Origin: Trametopsis cervina
Taxonomy: Eukaryota > Basidiomycota > Agaricomycetes > Polyporales > Irpicaceae
NCBI GenBank assembly: GCA_022385755.1
Contig: MU278354.1
Span: forward strand, 1,242,330 to 1,306,329
Length of the DNA stretch: 64,000 nt
Direction: 5' to 3'
A program made the translations under genes and the position numbers. Positions 12,901 through 22,869 of the stretch are shown one piece after another; the first letter of the stretch is position 1, and each line of letters begins with the position of its first letter. Under the pieces are notes generated by a model that saw nothing but the letters and a program-made list of their open reading frames with translations, was not told where the DNA came from and ran no database searches.

Positions 12901-13091
12901 GCGTGTATTCATCTCGATGACACTTAACAGTTTGAGAGCTACGACGTACAGTTTTGCCAGACTGGCCCGAAATCGCCTTGGGGCTCACCGGGGTAGCTGT
13001 GCGGGAAGGTTCCTGTGTCCTGAGCACCCACCGCGGCTAAGTAGGGAAGTACGCATCCGACAACAGAGTACACGTGTAGCTTTCTGTGCAT
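9972..13091 (-). CDS. Serine carboxypeptidase 2 (S10), probably GPI-anchored
   Basis: Tandem paralogue of carboxypeptidase 1. The ATG at 13089-13091 opens the signal sequence MHRKLHVYSVVGCVLPYLAA, then the mature start QDTGTFPHSYPGEP. GPGSSSLVGMLFE follows WLNGG across an intron near 12635-12685. The serine motif GESYAGTYI is near 12145-12180, Asp in IYSGNDDSLVAH near 10810-10845, and His in GAGHLVPQKQP near 10505-10540, so the triad is complete. Unlike its neighbour it carries about 40 extra C-terminal residues: a Gly/Ser/Ala linker, then SLSSRVLGAVVATGMLGLLV, which looks like a GPI-attachment signal. A wall- or membrane-bound carboxypeptidase is inferred. Multiple short introns match those of copy 1 in position, showing recent duplication. 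Confidence 0.88.
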
Positions 13092-13438
13092 GGCCACTGT
13101 ACATGCAGAAAGAAGGACAGAATGAAGAGCCTCAGCGTCCAGTCGGTGAATATTCCCCTGCTGCGCAACTGAACATTGATATTGACAATCTCTGAGAGCG
13201 ATCTGAGAGCGAACTGCCACGGCTGGGGCGCGTATCTGTCGTACTACAGACGCGTCCAACACGTGACGGCGGGGTCCACTGATACTCCAATCAGGGAACC
13301 AAAAGTCATCCCGCTGCCGGTGGCCGACTCGGTATCAGGACACTCGTCAGCGACGATAAGTTGCGTAGTGTTTCCCTCTGGGCTCCCCGGATTAAATGTC
13401 AAATAGTATTCCAAGCATGACAGAAAGAATTTGCTACA
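13092..13438. other. Promoter region of carboxypeptidase 2
   Basis: About 350 bases between the start of carboxypeptidase 2 and the 3' end of the Brc1-like gene upstream on the same strand. No TATA box as clear as that of the paralogue, and no open frame of interest. Confidence 0.5.
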
Positions 13439-16400
13439 CTAGAGTGCTACCGACTCCATCACTCTGTTCAAGGGGTTGTCCCACTCTACGTGCTGCTTTA
13501 ATGTTCCAGTGAGGATAAGCTCATGACTATAGATTGGGTATCCGCTTTCTGCAAGCGGTCGCCAGATGGTAATATCCGCCGCCGCCGAAATCACCGCGCG
13601 ATTGGGGTTTCCTTTCAAGATGCGGACGGTAGGTGTTTGTGTGAGGATCTACGCAAGAAAACAGGTGTCGGCCATAAAAGTCAAAGTAAGGATCTTGCTC
13701 AACGCACCTGTCCTCCTCCTGCGGTCACGACATTCTTCAAAAGCTTGGCGTCCACAGGAACCTTGGGTGTTACATAGAACACTTTGCCTTCAAACAACTT
13801 GCCCTTTTGGGCCTTCGAGCGTTTCACTGCCTCAGCAAGCTTGAACCCGTATTTCTTCTCGTTCTCGTAGTCATTCAGTGGGAACGCTTCCGGCGCTATT
13901 TCATACGGTCAGCATGGTACGAGGCACGATACACTGTGGTCCTACGCACGCATGACCATCTTCTTGCTGACACATGTTTCTATCCATTTATCGGTGACAA
14001 TGTGTGCGGCTACAGCCATTGCGCAGAGAAACTTCTCGGTTCGCACGACCGACCTAGCGACCAGATGGGTGCATTCTGACGCTTTTGTTGTAAATCTCCC
14101 GCCTAGCTTCGTGAACGCCTAAGGAGTGGAGCCTCTTCAGCCAGCCTCTCGTCCGCCAGTCCACGGGAACACATACCTTGACGATTTCGTCCGGTAAGAT
14201 CACTTGGGTGGTCATGACAACGACCTGCGAGAAATCGGTGGATGTAGCACTGAAGAATTCGATAAGAGCAAGATACATTATTAATTTTGGAGACATACGC
14301 TGCTTTCTTTCCCGCGACACTGGCAGGTTTCTTTCGGCCTTTGCCAGTATGAGCCTCTGCTTGAGCCTCCGCATCTTCTTCTCCTTCACTATCCGGCTGC
14401 TTCGATTTTGTGTTCTTGAGGGAAGTTCTTCGTCGTTTCTTCTCCGGCCCTTCTGCTTTGTTCTGCTCATCTCCGTTATCTTCTACCGGAGACGCTCGCT
14501 TCTTCGCAGTCTTTGCCTCATTTGACGGGACCTCCTCGAAGGCCGACTTTACATGGCCGCTCTTCAGCTCCTTTTGGAAGTTCATCACGTCGGGCATGAT
14601 CTCGTCGTGCAGCTTCTGCGTTGCCTTTGTGGCAGCGAAACGCTTGGAGGGCGAACGCGTGGAAGATGCTGGTGACTCCGGCACACGGCTAGGCCCAGCG
14701 ACTGGTGCGGCTGCCGTGACATCGCGAGAGGGCTTGCTCTTTGGTGGAGGCATCGGGGAAGGGGGTTTAACTGCAGGGGGCTTTTCCGGTACCTTCTGAC
14801 GTGGTGGGCGGCCACGTTTCTTGGGTTGCACGGGGGCCTCCTGGGCTTTCAGGTCGGCGGAGTCCGTCCGCACGATGACTTCAGGTTTCTCCGTGTTCTT
14901 GTCAGTTCGTTGGACTGACATTGAGCGAACCTGAGCGAGAGTGGGCACCACGACCGATAATTCGCGACGAGGGGTATGCACACCCTTAGCAGACGTGTCA
15001 TCGCGGCCCGATGCGCTCACCGCTGAACCTCGAGACAACCTCCGAGTGACTTTTTGCTGTGGTCGACCTCGTTCACCTTCGCTCTCTTCGGTGTCAGTGG
15101 GAACGGCGGGCTTTCGTCGTTCTCGAGGAGCTTTCGTTAACGGACGATTTTCTTCCTCCGAGTCTGTCCCATCATGTGAAGGCGCCGCAATCACTTTCGT
15201 CTTGCCCTTCATCGCTTTGGAGATGGGTTTGCCGGAGCGCTTTGGCGCTGCCGGCTCTTCGTCCTCATGATCGATGCGGGGCCGACTGCGACTCCGAGAA
15301 CGTTTGCGATAAGTTTTGATAACGCTGCCTTTCTTTGCAGAAGCGTTACCGTCGACGTCGGAGCCATAGATGGACATATCTTTATCACTGTCCTTGACAG
15401 ATGACCGGCGGGAGAGGGGTTTCTGTGCTTTTATCGTCTCCGAGGGGGTCCCTCCGGACCTACTACCAGCAGGCTGCTTTGGGGCGGGTTTCTTTCTTGA
15501 AGATACGGGAGTAGTAGGGGTCTGAGGCGCCGTGGAACGCCCGCCTCTGACAGGTGTGGCAGGCCTAGTTGCCTTCCGTGGCCGGCCTACTTTCTTAGAA
15601 GAGCCAGGAGGCTCTGAGATGCCTTCCATCAGCATCTCCTGTTCTCTATCCAGGTCTAGGGAGCCCGACAACGATATTCGGCCATCTTCATCAAGGGGTA
15701 TATCCATATCCTGATAAGCCCCTACACTGAAGTCTCCTACGTGCAGATCACCTCCGGCGTTGGACACACGACCGTGCGGAGCGATGACGTTTTCGACTTC
15801 TTCGGTGCTCCGTATCGACGACATGGAGATATCCATTGTACCGGACGACGCCTTCTTCAGTATACTCTTCTTCGGTGGTAGGTTTGAAGCGACGACTCCC
15901 TCCCCTTCTTCTATCTCCTTCTCGAAGGCATCAAGCTCGGCTTGGTCGTATCCAGCGCGTACAACGCCCAGACCTCTGTCATGGGTGAGCACCGTACCAA
16001 AGTCGATTCCGGGGGAGAATGAAACGTATTTCTCCTGTGCAGGAAGGATGTTGCGCCACTGGCTGAAGCAGTCTTCCAGCCACAAGTGATTGACGATTGG
16101 AATACCCCACGATACTGCTTTGGATGTCTTTGTACCTGATATACTGATAAATATGTCAGTGGATGATTAGTCATCGGATGATAGCATGCACGTACTACGC
16201 AGCTACAACGACGGTATTCTTGCCGGACATACTAGCGGTAAATTCAGCTCCCATAGTAGTGATAAGCTTCTTTATGTACTCGCGGTCCTTGCCTGTATAG
16301 TTTGTGACAGTGATGATCTGACAAGAGGTCAGAAAAAAAAAGCTGCAAGCGTACTGCCCACCTACATGGTCCGAAAAGCTATTTATCGGCCTTCGGGGGA

Positions 16401-17505
16401 TAGGATAGTGGAGTAGCTGTTCCGTAGGTCGAGAGAACGTCCCCGTCGCGCGTACGTACCAGAGCCAGGGCAAAGTGCCAATCGTTTTGTTCAAGCGATA
16501 CGCCTAACATATATCATCAAGGACTGAACACATCAACCTGTACGCGGTAACACTTACCTTGACGAACGTTGGACCTGCCCTGTATCGTGTGATGTATATG
16601 TCTGCCTTTTCGATCGCACCTAGCTCCTCCTCTGGCGACGCGAATTCCAATACCTGGCCGCCCTCCCGCGTGATGTCTGCTTTATGGGCCTGTCGCTGGC
16701 TACCATTCAGGTCGAGCGAGGAACCAAGGACGATCTTGAGGTCTTTCCACACGTTCTTTGTCGAGGATGTCTGCAGAGGTGCATTGGAGCCTTGGCCCAG
16801 GGCTGTCTCGTACAGTGCTATCCTTTCCGCCGACAACGGTTTTGATCTCTTCGCCGCGTGCGTGTCCATTCCCTGTGTTGTCGCTCCGACACCTCCCACT
16901 CCAAACGCAGAGAATAGCTTCGGTTCGGGCCACTCATACTCTTCTGTCGACAAGGTCCGCACACCGAGTCGGACGACATCATCGAACCAATGAGGAACAA
17001 CGACCTTCATACCCGTCGCCTCTTTGAAGTGCATAGCTGTCTCGTACTTTCTACTCCCAGTAGATATGGCAAAGAGGTGTGTAACGTCCTTGGTCAACGC
17101 GGAGCGCCATTGCCCTCCGAGGGAGGAGATGCCAGCAGACAGGACCTCGTTATCTGCGTCAGAAAGATCGCATGATGTAGCCACCACACCAGAGAAAAGC
17201 ATGGATGGGTCAGGGGAGTAGTGAGCGGCTTCTTGAGCCACGCCGAGCACAAGAGTACGCTCGACCCACAGTGGCGTCACTAGCTGGGCTTGCGAATGTT
17301 CGGCTAAAGATTCGAGTGAGTCAGAACCTGGAAGTGATGTTGTCACGTAGTGTGTGAGCTTCCGGTCTGTGCTGTCGACAGCTTGGCCGCCGTTGAGATC
17401 AAGGACCTGTGAGAGTTGTACCCGCTGCTCAGGAGGCAGGGTGCGCGATAGAAAGTAGAAGACATCTGGAAAGAGTTTGCCACTCGATCCAGCCATGATA
17501 TCCAT
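13439..17505 (-). CDS. Six-BRCT Brc1/Rtt107-type genome-stability protein with AT-hooks
   Basis: Brc1 (fission yeast) and Rtt107 (budding yeast) are scaffolds that bind phosphorylated H2A and the Smc5/6 complex at damaged replication forks. The start is taken at 17503-17505 (MDIMAGSSGKLFPDVFYFLS). N-terminal BRCT repeats run to about 16040: LTHYVTTSLPGSD, LVTPLWVERTLVLG, LFSGVVATSCDLSDAD, VVPHWFDDVVRLG, KTIGTLPWLWYV and LWLEDCFSQWRN. A long basic disordered linker (about 15980-14290) carries two AT-hook-like motifs, KVGRPRKATRP and KKRGRPPRQKVP. Two more BRCTs follow: SECTHLVARSVVRTEKFLCA plus IVTDKWIETCV, then KGKLFEGKVFYVTPKVP. The last intron (about 13650-13707) joins NVVTAGGGQ to ILTQTPTVRILKGNPNRAVI, and the frame ends at 13439. 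The order four BRCT, linker, two BRCT is that of Brc1/Rtt107; PTIP-like is the alternative. Confidence 0.85.
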
Positions 17506-17870
17506 AAAACGCGTACACCGGAGGGTGCAGTTTCGGATAGTAGGTTTGGCCTGGTGGTGGTCTCGGGCTTGGTGGTCGTCGCAATTACAAGAGGTTAGCG
17601 GCGAAATGAAGGCGCGCATAAACACGAGCACGTGATCGCGACAACGCTAGATCTCGAAAAGAAGTCAGTCCATTTTGTAGTCGACGGATGGAATTAAACA
17701 AGCATTGCCAGTGGGTAGGGGTCAGTATATAAGTAAGTTAGGTAGGTCCTTAGGATCGTCGTGAGTGTTAGCGCGTTCTCTCCATAACGAACCCCGCATT
17801 GTCTTGCAGGCGTCGAGTAAGCTCGCCGTCTTGTGTACGACATGGAGCGATACCACCGATATCTACCAAA

Positions 17871-17980
17871 CCTCAGGCATTCCTTCATGAGCTCGCTGCG
17901 AAGGTGACAGCATGCAACGTCAGGGTTGTCATGATTACTCAGACAACGACGATCCGCTTGTCCCGCACATCTCTTCCCTG
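17871..17980 (+). pseudogene. Serine carboxypeptidase relic 1 (single exon)
   Basis: Translating in two frames gives PQAFLHELAAKV..CNVRVV then YSDNDDPLVPHISSL, matching the catalytic-Asp exon of both carboxypeptidases (PQAFLDELATNAT..VVIYSGNDDSLVSHISSL). The frame breaks just before the Asp motif. The exon is followed by gagtacgtctc, the same donor context as the intact gene, but the catalytic-His exon that should follow is absent. Instead copy B of the unknown gene starts 88 bases on. This is a decayed fragment. Confidence 0.7.
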
Positions 17981-18067
17981 AGTACGTCTCTCCATTCGCA
18001 CGTTCTCGCGACTGACTCGTCACTCACGTCCGTCTTCCTCACAGACCTCATTGCCGCCTCACGCAAG

Positions 18068-18803
18068 ATGTCCAAAATAACTCTGCAGTTCCCGGATCTT
18101 CACTTCGACGATCCCAGTATCAAGGCCGCTTTCGACCAACTCCAACCAGCTGTAAAGCAACTCTGCTGCCTCCCGCACAAACAGTTCACCGTGCGCCACC
18201 CGTTTCATTCGAGAGTCTCTACTCATCCTCGACTTTAGGACATTCAAAAGCCTGTTCTCAACGATATACAGTCTATCCCGCTTCCGCTGCCCGATGTTCT
18301 CAACTCGCAAAAGACAAACCCGAATTACCCGCCACTACTACATCTCGGCTACAGAGTCAGCAGAGCAGATGCTCTCCAGTATTGGTTCAACTTCTTCCCC
18401 CCATCTTGACCGAGAAGAACTTGAGAGTCGCTTGGACACGGACTCCCCAGAATTGCTTAGGGATCTTATAGAATGGGTCGACCATAACCGCGGTTTGGAC
18501 TGGGAGACGGAGTTTGGATGCAAGAAGACCAAGAGGATTCGCTGTGTCCTTACATGGCCTAGGCCATATGAGCCACGCATATGGGTGGTGTCCATTATAG
18601 ACTCATGGAAGTGGTCTTCGGCGTCACCGAAGGAGAGAGCGGCAATGCAAGATGACATTCAGCATGTGAAGCGGATTCTTGGCCAAGTGGAGGAGCCGCA
18701 GTGGTATCTTGACCAACGCGCGTTTTGGTGGCTGCAGCCAAAGGAGTTGGCGTTTCGGAGACGACAACGTCTTGCTCGTCAAGCTCGTCAAGCTCGCCGA
18801 TGA
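18068..18803 (+). pseudogene. Unrecognised conserved protein, copy B (frameshifted)
   Basis: Inverted near-copy of the gene at 4711-5460. The start ATG is at 18068-18070 (MSKITLQFPDLHFDDPSIKA), a 48-base intron lies at 18191-18238, and the second exon begins DIQKPVLNDIQSIP. The run of C at 18397-18402 has six bases where copy A has five. This shifts the frame at NFFP and gives a stop about 20 codons later. Past the shift the rest of the gene is open in the next frame to a stop at 18801-18803, with the same tryptophan-rich end (QWYLDQRAFWWLQPKE). Either the copy is recently broken or the extra base is an assembly error. Upstream sequence just before the ATG (ccgtcttcctcacag.cctcat) is shared with copy A. 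Confidence 0.7.
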
Positions 18804-19088
18804 GCATTTGATACGTTCAAGTTGTGAGAAGTGGAACGGAACTAGGGAGTATACTTTGGCAGATGAATGGAGGCGGACTTGGTCATTGTCATGGATGGTG
18901 AAGCTTGTCAAATGGTTTTGAACAGAGTACGAGGCTCATAGTATGTAATATTGAGCCTCACCTTGAATATGACTGTCGGGAACTCCTGTGAGTGTTGTCT
19001 TAGTCCATCGGTCTACTGACGAACATTGCATATTCTGCGATAATGTTGCTCGCATACTACACGGATTGATATACTGACATCCACTAGA

Positions 19089-19188
19089 CCTCAAGCATTC
19101 CTCGATGAGCTAACTACGAACGCGACGGAGCGCAACGTTAGCCTGGCGATGCCATATACCCAAGAAACGAAGACTCGCACATCTGCTC
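19089..19188 (+). pseudogene. Serine carboxypeptidase relic 2
   Basis: After a ccactag acceptor-like site (carboxypeptidase 1 has ctactag at the same place) the sequence reads PQAFLDELTTNATERNVSLA, then, after a frame change, IYPRNEDSHICS. These correspond to PQAFLDELATNAT..VSVV and IYSGNDDSLVSHIS of carboxypeptidase 1. No other carboxypeptidase exon is visible around it. Confidence 0.6.
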
Positions 19189-20482
19189 CCAGGTCGATAT
19201 GTTTGTTTGACCTGCGATTAAACAGATGTCGGTGTGGTCTCGCCAGTCGCCATTCAGGTGAACCCTTTTTGCGCAAGGCACGTGAGAATCGTCGTATGAG
19301 CTGCGCTAAATCTTTGCCATGTCTTGTCAACTCCGCCAGCACCGCATGGGTATGGTAAGCAGAAGACGGATAGGTAGCCAAGTCAGCAACCCAGGCCGGT
19401 GTTGGCTCGAACTCTGCAGGTGACTCAGTGAGCATCTTCAGCGCGTTCCTAGTAAAAAGTTCCTTTGTATACTAATCCTCGTCGCGCAGAAGACATACTT
19501 CTCTAAGCTGTGTACGTACGCGACCGAAGCGAAGGAATCAGAGTCTGACGTCGAGACACGTACGTTTTCGAGTCCTCCACCGGGTGTCACATTAGTGAGA
19601 CACAATACCGCGCATTCATGCCTAGCCCCGAAAAAAGTGACAAGCACCAGTCTTTCCCGACGAAGCTCACTGCTTTGTTTCAATCACTGGTTGAGGTGTA
19701 GCGTCCTTATTGACATAGCGATCTGTCCACGGATATTACGGCTGGGGCTTGCAGCTCCGGTTTGGGCGCACGATCGTCATCGGACTGGGGCGGGACGCCT
19801 TACACTTGCAGGCTATGCCTGAGAGGGATTGATTACGAACCTATCCTGTGGTTCTTTCTTTACTGACAAAGTGGCGACATGCGGGAGATACTACGCCCTC
19901 AGACGAATGTTCCAGCGTGCGCATCCCGTTACTCGCCGCCTTTGCCTTACTAACGTGTGCATTCGAACGACCAGAATATCACGGCACTTCAATAGAGAAT
20001 TTCCTGCTCACTGAAAGCCTCAGGCCAAGGGCCTACTCTGGTCCCGTTGGTGACCGAAGCAAATATGCCTCTACCGAGACGCCCACGATGCACACGGAAG
20101 CTCGAAAATCAATGCGACTGCGCAGCCGTGGTCTAGTTGACGCGGAAACCGTGATGGCTCGCAGCACTCACATTTACTGGGTGGCTTCCTTTATGATGGG
20201 AGGAAAACATACCCCGGTCATATACGGCAGTGCTGTAAGCTTGTTCATATCTCTGTTTTCCCCATGTAGTAACTGCTGTAGGGCTTCCAACGGACACCTC
20301 TCCTCAGCACCGTAACATGTCCGCCTTGTGACCCTTTCCCGCGTGCTATACCCTTGCAGACGCAAGCGTCCGCTGTACCAGCAGTCGCATCAGGCTTCTA
20401 TGCGTGATGTCCTCGCTTCGAGTTCTGCTGACGCATGAGCCAAGCCAAGACAGAGCGGAAGCTATGAGGCGGAAGGGGAGCG

Positions 20483-20490
20483 TATTTAAG
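20483..20490 (+). promoter_or_regulatory. TATA-like box of glyoxal oxidase
   Basis: TATTTAAG lies 65-72 bases upstream of the ATG at 20555, at the spacing seen for the carboxypeptidase 1 and small secreted protein genes in this window. Confidence 0.4.
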
Positions 20491-20554
20491 GTACATGGCG
20501 TCCAGCGTTGGGACATACCCCAGCGGCGTACGAAAGAAGGGCAAAACCACACAC

Positions 20555-22529
20555 ATGGGGTACAAAATCCCGCTCCTGTTCTCATTGGCTTCGGTCGCTG
20601 CCACACTTGCTGCACCTTCAGCACCTCAATGGCGGTTTGATGTCAAGCAAACTCCTTCGGGCATCGTCGCGCTGGAGTCCATCGTCGTGTCACAAAACCT
20701 GGTTATTTTCTTTGATCGTGCGTACCTGCTCTTCATTGGTTTGCATGCGACGCGCTCAATTCAATTTCTGCTATCCAGTGGCCAGTGACGATCCTCTGCA
20801 AATCAACGGACACTCCGCATGGGGCGCTCTGTGGGACCTACAGACCAGCACGGTCAAAGCGCTCGACGTGGTTTCCAATTCGTTCTGCGCCTCAGGCTCA
20901 CTCCTCAGTAATGGCACTATGGTGAGAACTAGTAACTAGAACTTTGAAGGTGACTGCATTCCTGATCTAGATCATGACACAAAGGCTAGCATTGGTGGTG
21001 ATCAACGTGGCTTCGATGGAAACCCTTCAATCGTAAATGGTACCAACGCTATCCGCATCTTCGAACCGTGCGCCTCCCCCTCCGGTGAGGGCTGCACGCT
21101 GTTCGACAATCCTTCCACTTTGCACCTTGCTGCGCCTCGGTGGTATGCTACTGCAATCCGGATCTACGATGGTAGTCTCCTCGTCATCGGCGGTATGTAT
21201 CTCCCGCGTTTCCCTTTATTAGGACGGCAAGGGCTGAAGTTTATTTACAGGAATCCATCAAGCAACGGTATTCTACAATACTGATCCCGAGAACTCATAT
21301 GAGTTCTATCCGCCCAGGGGTGATGGCTCTGTCATACATTCCCCGCTTTTGGAAAGGACTTTGCCTGCAAACTTGTTCCCGAGGTAAGGCCTAATATCAT
21401 GCAAAACTAAACCACGTTCATATCGCAACACATTCCTCTTAAGAGCTTTTGCGCTACCAGACGGCAAAGCCTTCATCATTTCAAGTAACCAGACGATCAT
21501 CTACGACTTTGACAAGAACATCGAGACGAGGCTTCCTGACCTTCCTAATGGTGTGCATACCACTAATCCTATAGACGGATCTGCTATTCTTCTCCCTCTC
21601 CACCCTCCCCTTTACACCCCTGAAGTCCTGGTCTGTGGTGGCCATCAAATCGTCCCTGGTGCGCCCCTCGAAGAGCTCTCTTCGCAGATGCCCGCAACGT
21701 CGCAATGCAGCCGTATCACGCTCACCCCGGAGGGCATCAAGAAGGGATGGGAGGTAGAACATATGTTTGAGAACCGCATCATGCCTGAACTGTTACATCT
21801 CCCCAATGGCAAACTGCTCCTCATCAACGGTGGCCAGACTGGCTTCGCAGCGTTCGCCGGTGTCCCGGACGCTATTGGAAACTCCAATGCTGACCATCCA
21901 AACTATACCCCATCAATATATACCCCCGATGCACCGAACGGGCAGCGTTTCAGTAAAGAGGGCATGCCAACTTCGAAGATTGCGCGGATGTATCACTCTA
22001 CTGTGACGTTGACGCCCCAAGGGAATTTCCTCATTGCCGGCAGCAACCCCAACGGTAATACGACTGAGGGCCCGGATGTTGTGTATCCAAGTGAATTCAG
22101 AGTGGAAACACTCGACCCTCCGTACATGTTCGTAGACAGGCCAAAATGGGGTGCAGTCCCGGATAAGATTGCGTTCGGCAAGACCATTACCGTACCTGTG
22201 ACGATTCCCTCCAATCTCAAGGGTCATACCATACAAGGTAAGCATCTATTTCGTGGCCTCTTTACGCTTCTGGCTGACTCAATGCTGTGGAACTAGTTTC
22301 GTTGATCGACCTGGGCTTCTCCTCCCATGTTTTCCACTCCGGTGCACGCCTTGTGTTCCTTGATTTCACTCTCTCGAAGGATCGCAAGCACCTCACCTTC
22401 ACGCTGCCTCCCAATGGAAAGATCTATCCCCCGGGCCCAGCAACTTTATTCTTGACTGTGGACGACGTGTCAAGCGAGGGCGTTCGCTTCATTGTTGGCA
22501 GCGGCAGACCACCCCCAACTCTTTACTAG
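20555..22529 (+). CDS. Glyoxal oxidase (copper radical oxidase, AA5_1)
   Basis: Secreted copper radical oxidases of this family oxidise small aldehydes such as glyoxal or methylglyoxal and release hydrogen peroxide that feeds lignin-degrading peroxidases. The ATG at 20555 opens a signal peptide ([20 protein letters not shown]). The galactose-oxidase-like motifs are in order: the cysteine of the Cys-Tyr cofactor in [16 protein letters not shown] (about 20876-20922), its tyrosine partner in [11 protein letters not shown], axial Tyr and copper His in [20 protein letters not shown] (about 21990-22045), and the second copper His in [18 protein letters not shown] (after the last intron at about 22237-22296). 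The C-terminal Ig-like domain ends GRPPPTLY at 22529. At least five introns are evident. All catalytic residues are present, so an active enzyme is expected. The substrate within the family cannot be read from sequence. Confidence 0.9.
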
Positions 22530-22869
22530 ATCTTTAATGTAAACTTTCAATACCGTAATGAGTACAAATTCCGCACATGTGTACGACGTTTTTATACACG
22601 ATTGTATACGACCTATTCATGATGCCTCATCTCAATGACCGTTGTCCAATGGCGTATGCGTGACGCAGACATCACACAACCTGCCTGATATAGCTTCCCT
22701 GCTTAAGATCTCAGATTGTGTTACTTCATTATGCGCGCCACAACGCGTCTTACGCGTATATCTCATCTCCCTCCTTGACAAAGACGTCGATTTTCGTCCA
22801 TCTTCGTCGTCTTCCGCACCGCTTTTACGAACGACCATAGTCAAACTATCATCTGCAAAAGTATTCTCC
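22530..22869. other. Spacer between glyoxal oxidase and Ubp14
   Basis: Terminator side of glyoxal oxidase and promoter of the deubiquitinase gene. The open frame that enters Ubp14 exon 1 from 22642 has no coding features before the ATG at 22870. Confidence 0.5.

Larger units (their letters stand above)
18804..20554. other. Gene-poor region between the rearranged block and glyoxal oxidase
   Basis: Apart from carboxypeptidase relic 2 (19089-19188) I see no supported gene. The first 150 bases match the 3' flank of copy A. Open frames at 19091-19435 (minus) and 19848-20315 (plus) lack motifs and plausible splice structure. The last few hundred bases form the glyoxal oxidase promoter. Confidence 0.55.

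Noticed and set aside
13807..16089. Plus-strand open frames across the Brc1-like gene
   Set aside because: Shadow frames of the basic linker and BRCT exons on the minus strand; the minus-strand reading has domain motifs throughout.
19848..20315. 155-codon plus-strand frame upstream of glyoxal oxidase
   Set aside because: No recognisable motif, no splice continuation and no promoter element. Probably chance.
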